64,000 nt of DNA from Semisulcospira habei (lineage: Eukaryota > Mollusca > Gastropoda > Semisulcospiridae). The position numbers and the translations under genes were made by a program. The stretch lies in the NCBI GenBank assembly GCA_036245525.1, contig BTPG01000007.1:125391815-125455814 (forward strand). Reading direction: 5' to 3'. The number at the start of each line of letters is the position of its first letter. The first letter of the stretch is position 1. The notes under the pieces are model-generated. The model was not told where the DNA came from and ran no database searches. It was given only the letters and a program-made list of their open reading frames with translations. This document shows, one piece after another, positions 14,353 through 26,500 of this stretch.

Positions 14353-14620
14353 CTTGTTGGGGTAGAATGAGTTAAATAAGTATAGTCTTAAATGTGTCTG
14401 TAAAACAGATCCGTCTCCAGTTCTATCTTTTCAATGAGGAATTTGGACATAAATTTAAAGCAGAAGCTTGTGAAACCAGAGTGGAGCCTGCACAGTGTGA
14501 AAGTGGAGCGTAAGTAGAACTTAGTTAGTAGTTGGATTTAACTCTGAGCAGGCAACTAAGGCCATCTCACGCCCGAAGGGTAAAAGTCTGGCCAGACAAA
14601 GACAGAAAGAGTGTGTTGTT

Positions 14621-14716
14621 TTAACCTTTGGGTGTCGGTAGCGGTTTTAGTCGTGATGATTCCTGTAAGGAATCATCGCGACTAAAAAAAAACTGCTACC
14701 TCATGCAAAGGGTTAA
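14621..14716. mobile_element. piggyBac-like MITE, family B (96 bp)
   Basis: Both ends are TTAA: TTAACCTTTGGGTGTCGGTA on the left and ATGCAAAGGGTTAA on the right. The interior is a near-perfect hairpin (GATGATTCC/GGAATCATC). TTAA targets and CCTTTG-type ends fit the piggyBac superfamily. No coding capacity. Confidence 0.8.
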
Positions 14717-14985
14717 CTTTTTAATTAAAGATTTAAGACTGTGTACAAAGTCCAAAAGAAGTATAGATTAAATTATGAATGCCTGCCAGTTATCCATAAA
14801 TCACTCGTGCTAAAGTTGACAGATGAGCGTTTGAACAAGAAGTTTATCTGTTAATCTCAGCACGTTTGTGTCATACAGTGAGACACCGTAACAGCTGCTG
14901 TAAATAAATTTCTTGTACATACTTTAAAAGACGACTGCTAAGGTCTTGCCGAGGGTCAGCAAACATCAGTGAGCTGGCATGCGAC

Positions 14986-15052
14986 CATCCTGTTCAAACG
15001 GGGCAATCAATCTTTCAACGAAGGAGTGATCACCCCGTTTTAACAGGATGAG
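14986..15052. repeat. Imperfect hairpin CATCCTGTT...AACAGGATG
   Basis: CATCCTGTTCAAACGGGG pairs with CCCCGTTTTAACAGGATG across a ~30-bp loop. Only one copy is seen here. Confidence 0.65.
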
Positions 15053-15607
15053 GTGAAACAACATGAGTCATTTTCTGCCAAATCAGATTAATGTACTGCG
15101 CACAGTCCAGTTTAGATTTGTGCTTGTAATCAAGGGTGTATCAGCTTACGATGCACAGTGCACACAAACAGGCAGGGCTGCTGTGCCCAGTGTGTCGGCC
15201 AGGAGCTCTATATCTCAAGGGAGACCAGTGCACCACATGCACTAAGTATATGAAGAACAAAACACATAAGTATATAAAGAACAAATAACCCCATCCTGTT
15301 TGGTGGCTTACTGTCACCGAGTGTTTGCCAGTGTCACTGTCTTACTGACAGCTCAACGTGTGACTGTCCACTCAGACAAGGGGCTCTCACGCAGGACAAC
15401 ACTTTGTTAACAACACCAAAGCCCCAGCCCAGGTGGAAAAAGGTGAGGCATAATGGTACAGGAACTCCTGATTAGAGATGTTTTTTTCTGAGCCAGTGGC
15501 ACACAGTCATCCAGACATCACGAGCCACAGCTTACTTCCTGGTGATTCCAATCACCCACCACGACACAGAAAGACTTCAGCCCTTTGAGCCCTGATGTAC
15601 TACAAGA

Positions 15608-15706
15608 AATAGGTCAACCATGGTAGTTCAAGGGTGGTGCCAGTATAGCCTACAGGCGCCAAGCTATTCTGGCACCACCCTTTAACTACCATGGTCGACC
15701 TGTAAT
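15608..15706. mobile_element. Hairpin MITE, family A
   Basis: GGTCAACCATGGTAGTTCAA is paired with TTAACTACCATGGTCGACC. Its right flank (15710-15790) resembles the flank of the copy at 17280, so a unit larger than the core is repeated. Confidence 0.8.
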
Positions 15707-15709
15707 GTA

Positions 15710-17279
15710 ACCTTTCCAATTTGAACATTAGGGCCCAACACTCTAAACATACAAGTGCTCATCTTAGAAAGACAAAGACAAATACGCGGTACCAGTAATG
15801 AAGACGAGGCGAACTCCACCTTTTTAATTATGGAATGTCTGCATCGTGAGCTTGAAAACAGACTGTTCGCTCGGCTGAAGTTTTTCTCATGCAAGAAGAA
15901 CTCTGTCGGTACTTTCCTTCAGTCAGATTATCAGTTTTTCTGCATACCAGTATTGGGTCTTTATGTTGTTGCAGATTTGTGTGTGTGCGTGTGTTTTTTC
16001 TTTGCTGCCTTTGAGCAGAAAAGCTGTATCAAACGTGTGATACAGCCGTGTTGTGCGAACGGCCAAGTGTGCACAACACTGTCCTGTAGAAAGTCTGCCC
16101 AACAAAATGGTATGGGCACACGATACTAAAACTTGACCTACTTTCAGTTCACGCACAATGACATCATTTCACAGCAACGACTGGCACTGTGGCGTCATGT
16201 ATTTCACTATTAGGAACATTTGTCTAGCATCCAAAATATTGATGTCACATTACAAAATAAATTACGTCAAGACTATCTTTGCCAAGACACAATGGCAGCT
16301 GTGTTGTGACTAGGCGTGTGCCGAAAACCAAGTCATATCGGATTTATGCAAAGAAAAAGGTGAGTAAGAAATAGAAACATACATCAGTATTTAGGCGATA
16401 CTGAAAGTCTCACTTTCATGGTCTTAGTTAAAACCTTATCCTTATCCTATATTGTATAGTTGCATTTAATAGTAGTTGCATTTAATAGTAGTCTCAAACA
16501 GCTTCGCAGGACAGCTAGATGGCCACTCAGGAGCGTTAGCTGCAGTTATTTCTGACGAGTTCCAGACACCTGCGTGTCACTCCCTCTTGCCACTGTGCTA
16601 GATGGGAAACCAGATGGTAGGATTTCTTGATGCAAGCGCAACTCACATTTTGCCTAGCGCAGCCAACTGTCCTACCATGGGAGAGCAATGCGTGAACAGA
16701 CTCATTGGGTCCTGCCATGCAGAAAGTGATCTTTGGTGCCACACGTCTCTGAGCTATCACAGAAAGGAAGCAAGAGCTGCTGCTTATGGGCCTAGCCAAC
16801 TTCCACTACATGGATGGAAATGCCAGAGGAGAGTGACGGCAAGGTTCACACTCGAGCAAATGAAACTAAGCCTCAAGGACCTGGTTTCAGTTGTATAAGT
16901 GAGCTTAAATCCTGTGAAAACCATTAAGCAAAGTGCTCCTCTACTGGAGCACTTTGCTTAGTGGCTTGTGCAGAATTTTAAGCTCCTTCATGTGACCGAC
17001 TTCAGATGTGGAGGTGATGAAAACTGTGAATCACGTCACCAAGGCTCAGAAACTGCCTATATGTGGCGGTTGGGTAAAACTAACGACAGAATAAGGAAAC
17101 CGACAGATGATTATGGTCGTGCCATAAAAGACAACGCAAGTGACCTAGCTGTGATGGAAAACGCTGGGCGTCATTTTTCCACATACACAGCACAGACATC
17201 CCCACCACAGTAGATGTCCTCCAGGAAAGGAGTCATGGTGCTTCTTCCAGAGGCAACAAGTGCTGATGCACTACAAGAC
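15710..17279. other. No gene recognised
   Basis: Several frames of about 80-120 codons exist (for example 15755-16129 and 16602-16898 on plus), but none shows family motifs, splice structure or repeat identity that I trust. The flanks at 15710-15790 and 17355-17440 are related to each other. Confidence 0.4.
16925..16960. repeat. Perfect 36-bp palindromic hairpin
   Basis: TAAGCAAAGTGCTCC and its exact complement flank a 6-base TCTACT loop. Only one copy is present in the window. Confidence 0.85.
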
Positions 17280-17354
17280 AGAAGTCAACCACAGTAGTCC
17301 AAGGGTGGCGTCAAGCTATCCTGGCATCATCCTTGAACTGTCATTGTCGAGCTT
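17280..17354. mobile_element. Hairpin MITE, family A (diverged)
   Basis: AGTCCAAGGGTGGCG is followed directly by TCAAGCTATCCTGGC and ATCCTTGAACTGTCATTG. The left inner arm is shortened. Confidence 0.6.
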
Positions 17355-17532
17355 TCTCCTAACCTTTCTAATTTCAACATTAGAGCCCAATATGCTAAAG
17401 AGGTAGCGAGTGCTTATCTTAGAAATACCAAGGCAGATATAAAAGGAGAACTCGGAGCTGAAAATCACCCATTTCAAGACTGAATGTCTGCATCCAAAGA
17501 CTTCAATTTTATGAAATTTATGTCAAGACAGG

Positions 17533-17597
17533 TTAACCCTTTTGTGTATGCAGCCACCGGTACTGTTAACAGTATGGTCGATGCATGCACAAGGGTG
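17533..17597. mobile_element. TTAA hairpin element, family C
   Basis: TTAACCCTTTTGTGTATGCA on the left is paired with TGCATGCACAAGGG on the right, around a GGTACTGTTAACAGTA palindrome. TTAA is visible only on the left. Confidence 0.65.
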
Positions 17598-17599
17598 TA

Positions 17600-19165
17600 C
17601 AGATTGCTATTGTGAGATGAATGCTGGTCTCATCTGACCAAAAAACACAACCTCGACCCAAATGAACTCAAGAACTACCGCCCAGTCTCCAATCTCTCTT
17701 TCCTGTCCAAGCTTTTTGAGAAGGTTGTCTTCAACCAGCTCAACCTCCACCTTGCCGACAACAACCTCCTCAGTCCCTTCCAGTCTGCCTATCGCAAACA
17801 TCACAGAACTGAAACAGCCCTTCTACATATCCTAAACGACCTGCTTTTCTCCACCGACTCGGGCAACATCTCCCTCCTTACCCTACTCTATCTCTCTGCC
17901 GCCTTCGACACCATAGACCACTCTATCCTCCTCCACCGCCTTCACCACTCCTTTGGCATCACTGACTCTGCTCACTCCTGGTTTCTCTCCTACCTCTCCG
18001 GCAGACAGCAGTGTGTCACCATCGACGGCGTCTCCTCCAACCCAGTCAGGCTCTCCTGCGGCGTTCCACAGGGGTCCGTCCTGGGCCCGGTCCTTTTCAC
18101 ACTCTACACCTCTCCCCTGTCCAACATCATCCAGTCTCACCACATACACCACCACCTCTACGCTGACGACTCACAACTACTAGACAAAGACAAACTCGAC
18201 AACACTCAGTCACTACTGACTCGCACGGCTGACTGCTACGAAGACGTGAAAAACTGGATGACAGCAAACAAGCTCAAACTGAACAACGACAAAACGGAAG
18301 CCATGCTGGTAGGCACTCGCCAGAAACTTTCTCAGCTCCCTCCCTCTCTCCACCTTCAGCTCGACAGCACCCCCATCTCCCTCTCTGACTCGGTCAAGAA
18401 CCTCGGCGTTATCCTCGATTCCTCTCTTTCCATGACCAGCTTCGTCTCCGCCACGGCCCAGGCATGTTATTTCCACCCCCGCCGCATCAGTCAGATCAGA
18501 AAATACCTCACTACCTAAGCAGCCACCAAACTCGCTGTCTCTCTCATCTTATCTCGCATCGACTACTTCAACTCTCTCCTTTCCGGCCTTCCTCACTCTA
18601 CCACTCTCACTCTTCAGCGCGTCCAGAACAATGCTGCCCGCCTCGTCCTCAGAAAGAAAAAATCCGACCACATCACTCCCCTGCTCAAGCTCCTTCACCG
18701 ACTCCCCATCCCCCAACGCACCCAATACAAGATTCTGTCTCTCTGCTACAAATCCCTGAACAACTACGCTCCTACCTATCTCTCCAACTTACTTCACCCC
18801 TACACTCCTTCCCGCTCCGCCTCCGACCCTCTCCGCCTCCTCATCCCCCGCACCAAACTCAGCACTTTCGGCCCCCGCTCCTTCTCCGTCTACGATCCAT
18901 CCACCTGGAACACTCCCACTCTCTCTCCGTCAGAAACACTCTCTCTCCTCCTTCCAGTCCACCCTCAAAACTCACCTCTTTCAACAGTTCTAGCACTATA
19001 TCACCACACTCCCCACCCCAAGCTGACCGTCAAAATGTAATTTCACTATTTGTGGTACGTGAGTCATTGTCTAAAGCGTGCGCATGCGTGTGCAAGTTGT
19101 GAGTGCACGCTTAGAGTTATAATTATTATAAGATAAGCGCATTATAAATACCAGTACTCAAACCA
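17600..19165 (+). pseudogene. CR1/Jockey-type LINE, 5'-truncated, broken RT
   Basis: Translation in one frame gives RT landmarks in order: LKNYRPVSNLSFLSKLFEK, FQSAYRKHHRTETALL, LSAAFDTIDH, GVPQGSVLGPVLF and LYADDSQLL. A C-terminal HRLPIPQRTQYKI...LCYKSLNN region follows. The first catalytic aspartate of the usual (L)DLSAAFD motif is Tyr (LLYLSAAFDT, about 17890-17925), and an in-frame TAA ends the frame near 18518. The endonuclease is absent. The 3' tail contains AGATAAGCGCATTATAAATA. C-rich codon use sets it apart from the AT-rich neighbourhood. Confidence 0.85.
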
Positions 19166-19721
19166 AGGGGAATCACAGCGCTGGACAGACAACAGTTAGA
19201 TCCCCTGCCCCCGCCTATCAGGCACCCAATCGCCAGCCCACAGAGAAATACGCAGGTATAGAATAAGACAATCATTTCCATTCCTAAATACCATTATAAA
19301 TACCGTAATTATTATTATTATTCTCAGCACCAGAGGGGATGTTATTTTAAAATGTAAAAAATATTAATCATTAGACAAAAAAAATATTGATTATTACCAA
19401 GTCATATTTCAGTTGTTAATGGTAGACATGTTAGCAAGCCTAAAAGTTTTGCAATTTTTCAAAGCGATCACATTTTTGAAATATCACTTTATGGTTCTAA
19501 TAGGACTTGAGCAGGTCTATCCACATCACTCTTTGGCAAAAAACAAACAGAAATCAGATTTTTTAAAATACATATATATATATATGCAAACAGCTTCAAC
19601 GTGTGCAGCAGCCGTTACTTCTTAATAATAGTAATACAACTGTACTATTAATAAGTTATAAAGCATTTATTATTAAAAAATAAGCTATAACCATTCATTC
19701 TACATACACTAAAAGAAGATA
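19166..19721. other. No recognised feature
   Basis: AT-rich spacer with short ATT runs (about 19309-19322, 19665-19680) and a (TA)n patch near 19570-19585. Confidence 0.4.
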
Positions 19722-19820
19722 GAGATTGACTATGATAGATCAAGGGTGGTGCCAAAATAGCTCGGTGCCTCCTGGCACCAAGCTATCCTGGCACCGCCCT
19801 TGAGCTATCATGATCCAATT
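19722..19820. mobile_element. Hairpin MITE, family A
   Basis: GATTGACTATGATAGATCAA pairs with TTGAGCTATCATGATCCAAT around GGTGCCTCCTGGCACC. A badly decayed relative follows at about 19866-19975. Confidence 0.75.
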
Positions 19821-20067
19821 ACTCCCTAATCTATAAAGTAGTCGTTAGAGTGCAACTTCAGGAAATGGTGACTGCAGGAGATGGACTAACTGTATACATC
19901 AAGGGTGATGCCCTATTTGGTTCAGACCTCTGATGACTCGGGGCCCATCAGATATAACTGTCCATCCATCTCCAAAACATGCAAAGTTTACTTACCATGT
20001 CATCTTCATCTGGGGCAGTTACCACTAACCACAGAGTGAAAGTGTAGCCACCACAAGCAAGCCCACT

Positions 20068-20147
20068 TTAACTCGTTCGCGGCCAGCCGCATCCGGATGC
20101 ACAGCTTATGCCGCGCATCCGGATGCGGCTGGCCGCAAATTACTTAA
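20068..20147. mobile_element. GC-rich TTAA hairpin element, family E
   Basis: TTAA at both ends (20068-20071 and 20144-20147). The interior is an inverted repeat with GCGGCCAGCCGCATCCGG arms and a loop of about 20 bp. No coding capacity. Confidence 0.8.
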
Positions 20148-20211
20148 CCCCATTCAGCAAGAAGCTGCCAGAACTGTACACTACTGGCAACGGCTTGCTT
20201 AAGGGGGTTAA
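20144..20211. mobile_element. Second TTAA hairpin sharing a boundary with the first
   Basis: TTAACCCCATTCAGCAAGAA to TTGCTTAAGGGGGTTAA encloses a GCCAGAACTGTACACTACTGGC hairpin. Its left TTAA is the right TTAA of the preceding element. Confidence 0.7.
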
Positions 20212-20330
20212 CCCCTTCACTGCTGACCACGATCCAACTGCAAGAGACTTAGATCCTATGCGCCTCCCACAACTGTGGGGGCTCATGAGGATATATTCCT
20301 CTTGCTGACACCAATTTTCATGTTTTTTGC
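20208..20330. mobile_element. TTAA element with family D core, left part
   Basis: TTAACCCCTTCACTGCTGAC is followed by a hairpin at 20236-20309 (GCAAGAGACTTAGATCC ... GAGGATATATTCCTCTTGC). The opposite end, AGTGAAGGGGTTAA, is seen at other copies (23172-23181) but not here. Confidence 0.65.
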
Positions 20331-20502
20331 ACAGTTATGGCTTTTGGTCGTTGAATGAACAAAGATTTCAGGGACAAAATAGGCATCCAGTGGCAGGGAA
20401 GAGGCTCAACACGAGAATGTTTGCCTCTCACTGAAGCATCCTCATCTGGCGGAATACAACAGGGTTGTAGTTTTCAAATTGCTGAGCTTCACACTGGTCA
20501 TG

Positions 20503-23500
20503 TCATTTGCGCCGCATTGCTCTGTCCAGTTTTTCTTCCACATCCTCGTCACTGTTGTATCCTTGTGCTCCATCGCGGCCTGCACGAGTTCGCTGCATGA
20601 GCTCTGCATCAGGCCCCTTCCCTCGGTGCTCATACAATAGCACGTTCAGAGTCTCTTCAAATATCCTGGCTTCTGGAAACTCAACCTGAGGTGAATCAAT
20701 CAATTAATTAAACAATCAGTCAATACCCATTAACCCATTCAGCCCTGACGCACTACAGCAGGAGATGGGTCGACCATGATAATTCAAGATTAGTGCCAGA
20801 TTAGCTTAGATAGATTAGATAATCTGGCACTACCCTTGAATTATCATAGTCGATCCATCTCCTGCAACTCATGCATAGTTGTTAGATGACGCCTCCAAAA
20901 TTTGGGAAATACATGTGCCAGACTGAAGGAGTTAACCACTATTTTCCTATTTCCAAAAATACTTGAAAAACTGTGTGTATATATATATATCACTGTTGTT
21001 TATCTTCTAGTTGTTGGATTCTGCTGCAGAAAACTATTCACTTGTGTGTAAACAAATCAACGTAACATCACTACAGGGCTTTTTTTCTGACTGCGATTTG
21101 TGGAAAGCAAAATGAGCCTGCAAGCACAAACCAACCACACTGTTCAGGCCAAGAGGTCCTTCCACAGTGGCTCAGTTGGCTAACTACTCCCCTTTATTAT
21201 TAGTGCATGTGTGTATGTCTGTGTGATGTGTGCAGGAGCGCTTAGAGAAAATGTGTTAACCCTTTTGCTGCCGACAACACTTTCTTTGTGGTAATCACCT
21301 CAACCAAAAGTGCTACTGACAGCAAATGGGTTATATTAGATTTAACACATTATAAATTCCATTATCAATATTATTAAGATGGCCGTAGTGACACCAACTA
21401 TGATTGAAACAGAAAGATTCTTTCTCACTCTGAAGTTTGACCTAAAAATAACATCTACCAGGGTTAAAATAAAAAATAAAAAAGAAAAGAAAAAAGATCA
21501 GCATGTACAGACCTTAGTGTGTTTCTTATCTGTGCCATAGACAATGGAGGTGCAGCAGACTTCTGCAATCTTGGCTCCATGGCCATAAAACGACCAGCAG
21601 CAAATCTCATTGCTGCTGATGACGTCCTTGATGAACATGACACGCCCGTGGAAGCGCAGAGACAGCTTGTCCAACAACTCAATGTTCTTCAGCAGATTGT
21701 CATCCGAGTTGCTGCACAAGACAAGGGATGAATTTAGTGACGTTAAGAATGACTCATTCAGCCCTGATGCATTACTAAGGGTTTCAAACTTAAACCTTAA
21801 CTGCAGGGGCAAGGCAAACGCTAACCAGCTGCAAGAGACACAAACTCTTACGAGTCCCCACAGCTGCAGGGGCTCATGAGGGGTTATGTCTCTTGTTAGT
21901 CCCATGTTCTTTAAATTATGCCTAATCTTGGTCCCATTTACATCTGTTTCTTCACGCGAATGTCAGGCAGAGTGCAGTTGTTTCAGACTCGAAATTCATG
22001 TTCACTGTCTGTGAAGGGGTTAAGAAGACACTAACTGCTTTACCACTTTATTGTTACTGACAATTCCACTTTGAGAAAAAAATGTCTTCTCTGTCCAATG
22101 ATAGCAGCAGCAGCAGTCACCTGGATAAACTGGTATATAATTTCACTTTCCTGGACACAAATAAACTTTTTTAGATCTGTGCCTTCACCACCTAAAGCCC
22201 TGATGTATGACAGGGTGTGGATCAACCATGATCATTCTAGGGTGGTGTCAGAATAGCTTGGCGCCTGTAGGCGCCAAGCTATTCTGACGCCACCCTTGAA
22301 CAATCATGGCTGATCTACCTCTAGAACAGCAAGCAGACCTCAAAGGATATCTCAAAATATTGACAATTTCACCATCAAGTAATGGGCTCCAGCTAGAAAT
22401 TTTGGATTTCAGGAAAGCTGTGCCAGTGGTCAACAGGGTTGTGCCTATGACCCACTCAAAAGATCAACATTTTTAAAGATTTAAACAAATGAAGCAAATT
22501 CCTGACACCTGAGGACATAAATTACATGAGAAGCATAACATTAATGAAAATAAAGTCCTTTCCAACTTCCAGAAGTTACTGAAAAAGGAGACTTCCAATT
22601 TCATGATTTCCGACCAGCAGTCAGCCTTCACCCATGCAGAATCCAGTACAAAGTCTGTGTGATCTGTTACAACATTATCTCTGGTTCTGCCCTGCCATAC
22701 CTATCTGATCTAGTCCTGCTTTACACACTGTCACGTTTACTAAGCTCTGCTTCAGATACCCGCACCTATGGTGATTAGGCACTATAGAAATTGACATTAT
22801 TATTACTATTTATGCATAAATATTCAACAAAATCGTTACAACAGAGCATCATAGAATGTGATCCTGCCCTTGCATGTCTGAGATGGGGGATCAGGTTGTT
22901 ATGTACACCATCCAGACTAGTCATCAGATGCTTTCTGTCTTTGTCCCCTTTGACCGACAACAATAACATGACTTCCTGACTGTTGATCTTCTCTACCATC
23001 AATTGCAGAGTGTGTTTCTGAAACCATTGTTATTTCAGAACACAGATAGCAAGTAGGGTCAGCAAGAGGCACACATCCTATTGTTATTATTGAGCCCCCT
23101 GGCACTTTCGGCGACTTATGAGGATCTATGTCTTTTACAGATGGATTGGGTTCACATTTTCTGGGGCAGTGAAGGGGTTAAAATAATAAATGCTGAATTA
23201 TTTGACACATTCTTGTTCTCTTCCCTAGAGCAATCGACTCAGTTACTTTGATCCAGACCAAAAAGGTGACTGCCAAGCGAATAATATGCAAAAGTACCCA
23301 ACGGAGAAAGAAACACGCTTAGAAAAGAAGGGTACAACACAATTTATTAATATTTCGGGTAAATACCCTTTGTCAAAATAGACAAACAAACAAACAGAGA
23401 GATTAGCCGCTACTTATCTTCATTGGCAGAAGGAATGTGGCAACTCTTTTACTTTGTTTTACAAGTATCACTTTTTTTTAGTATTATGCTCCACCACACC

Positions 23501-26500
23501 CTTTGAGCTGTGTATTGGCATCTCGTTTTTGTGTCTCTCTGTTTTTAAGCTCTTAAGACCCCGCCACACATGCCGATTGTGCCTCGATTTTAAAGCCGAT
23601 TCTGATCCGATTGCGATCGGATGACGTCATATATCCGATCCGAATCGGCTGGGAATCGGGTGTTAAGAACCTGCTCTATTTTTCCGATCCGAATCGGCCC
23701 CGATTGTAAGCTTCAACCAATCAGAGCGTGTCTCGAAAAGCCCGTCGTTTAGTTTGAAAATGGCGGAAGATCAGTACCACCTTCGTTGCCGATGTTTCGC
23801 CCACCTCTTCCCAAATATGATGCAAAACTGCTGATAATGCAAGCACATCATCATCACTGTCAAAAATAGCAGCCATTTTGCAGAACAGGTACGACTTTGA
23901 TCTTCGGTTCAAACCGGTTGGCTAAAAGAAAGTCGGGAAATGTGTGGCAGTTGCACGCGTTTTTATAGTCCGGCCCGATCACACTCCGATTCAAAACTGC
24001 TCGGAAATCGGCCTCAAAATCGGGCATGTGTGGCGGGGCCTTTAGTCTTAGAACCAACATGATTAACTTATTCAGCCTGAAGCACGCATTTCCCAAATTT
24101 TGGAGGAGTCATCTAACGACTGTGCACCTGTTGCAGAAGATGGCTCGACCTTGATAATTAATAACAATAATAATAATACATGGTATTTAAATGGCGCATT
24201 TTTCATATTTATAATATAACTCAATGCGAAGGCGAAAACCACACACACACACAAACATACACAGAGTCTGCAGGGGGTGTCTACAGAAATACTGTAGAGA
24301 TTACACGAAAGTCTGCAAGAAAAAGTAAGTTTTTAACTTTGCATTGAACTGCGTAAGGGCGGAGGCATTTCTCAGCTCAGTCGGTAAGGAATTCCAAATT
24401 AAAGGAGCAGTACATCTGAAAGAGTGTCCACCGGCAGATTTGAGATGGAACTTTGAGAAGTTTCTCTCCCAATGAACGCAGTGAGTGAGAGGACTGGTAA
24501 GTAATTAGACTGGAGGAAAGGTATGACGGAAGACTGCCATCAAAGTGGCGGGATGCAAGGGTCGCTATCTTAAACTTTATGCGGGATTGGATTGGAGGCC
24601 AGTGAAGGTCTTTCAGTATGGGGGATACGTGGTCTCGTTTTCGCCTGCGCTTCACAAGCCTTGCGGCATTATTTTGAACTCACTGAAGGTGGTTAATCTG
24701 CTCAGATGGAAGACCAAAAAGCAGACAAATGCAGTAATTCAAGGGCAGTGCCAGATTAGCTTGGCTCTGACAGGCACCAAGCTAATCTGGCACTACCCTT
24801 GAACTATCAAGGTTGACCCATCTCCTGGTGTAGTGCATCAGGGCTGAATGGGTTAATGCTGGGTTATTGCGCTATATGCTATTATTATTATTAAATATTT
24901 AGGCTAAAATACAGAGGAGCAAGCTTCCCCAAACATTTTTTATGGCTTCTCCTTCAATATTTAGACATGAAATTTCTAGCTTAACTATAACTTTTAAAAT
25001 AAGATAAAATTCCATTCCACGATCTTAGAAGTACAGATTTTGCCATATGACTTAATTATGTCTGCCAAGTTTCCCCATGTCCATATACATATATATAATG
25101 ACTGATAGCACAGGTCTCTATTCATACCAAGAGACTGTTTACTTACCTTGTATAAGAGTATTTATTGTTGTGTCTGTTGCAGATCAACTTGACAACAGGC
25201 TGAAAAAAAGGGAGTTACAAATGGTCTGAATAGGCATATATTTCACCTTTACTACATTTGTAACTGTCATTATTCTCTTTTCATTGACCAAATGCTCCCA
25301 ACACACTGCGTTTAAAATCACTCATCTAGTATTCAGCCTGATTCACCTGCAAGATATGTTCCTGCAAGGGCTTTTGAAATTCTGTGCCTCTTCCTGACAG
25401 AGGGCAGCACAAGTTGCATCCTTAAATTCGGGAACTCACACAGTGTGACACAGGTTAAGTTTATGAATGATCAGGGATGATTAAGATTCAAACATTTTGA
25501 AACTGTATCTTATAGTTATACAGCCCTGAAAAAAATTCAACATTGGATATGAAGCGACCACGATAGTTCAACGATTGAGGGTGGTGAGCAATTTGGTGCC
25601 TAGACGTGCTACGCTATTCTGGCACTGCCCTTAACTATCATGGTCGATCAATCTTCTGTTGTGTAATGTGTCAGGGTTGAGTGGTGTTCAAGTACAATGA
25701 TAACACCAACATCTAAACATATCCTACATTGTCTTTGTTATCTCGTGTTACCTTGGATGTGCTAGCGATGAGCTGCTGTTCTTCTCGAGATGATGTGATG
25801 AGTGGTACTCTGCAAATCGGCTCTAGCTCCTCCCTCACTTTCAGAGCCTGCTCAATCCTGTATGCACAACAATCAAAATCATAAACATAGGAATCATCTT
25901 GACAAAATAGAGCTAGCAAGAGCCAAAGGGCTAAACATAAACTTACAACAATCATTTCCCTTGAAATAAACACTCGCAGACTTCATAACTAAAATATTTC
26001 CCTGAAAGGAAAGGAACATGCTTAGAAAGGCCAAGTACAACTTACCTCACTGAATAAGTTAAGTATTCTTTCTGTTTGTATATTTTATTTTGAAAATTTA
26101 ATAAACTGAATCAAAATGAGTTGTTTTTGTCCTTTCTAAACACTTTTTTTTTTCTTTCTTGGGAATTTCAAGTTTCTATCCCCACCACAGCTCCCTGCAA
26201 CACTGGTTACGGTCGGGTCTATAGGGCTCAGGAAGCTGACGTCATCACGCTAGTCATGGCAGCCATCTTAAGAGGATTCGTGAATAAGGCCCTCATAGGG
26301 AAATCACTGTCAGGAAAATGTCAAGAAAGTCCTGACGTGCTATAGGCAATATAACAGCAAGTTTTGCCATCACTGTAGGAAACCACAAACGAGAATCTGT
26401 TTTTGCTTGTTTCCAAAGAGGAAGAAACATGAAGAAAAACGTGTTGAAACACTACTTCGCTACTACAGACCTGCTAACATGATCATGTGGTTGTCAGGAA

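Noticed and set aside
15755..16898. Possible host gene with frames at 15755-16129 and 16602-16898
   Set aside because: No recognised domain and no consistent splice sites, and the flanks are repeat-related.
18464..19102. A 212-codon Pro/Ser/His-rich frame on plus
   Set aside because: It is an off-frame reading of the C-rich CR1 LINE, whose real frame shows RT motifs.
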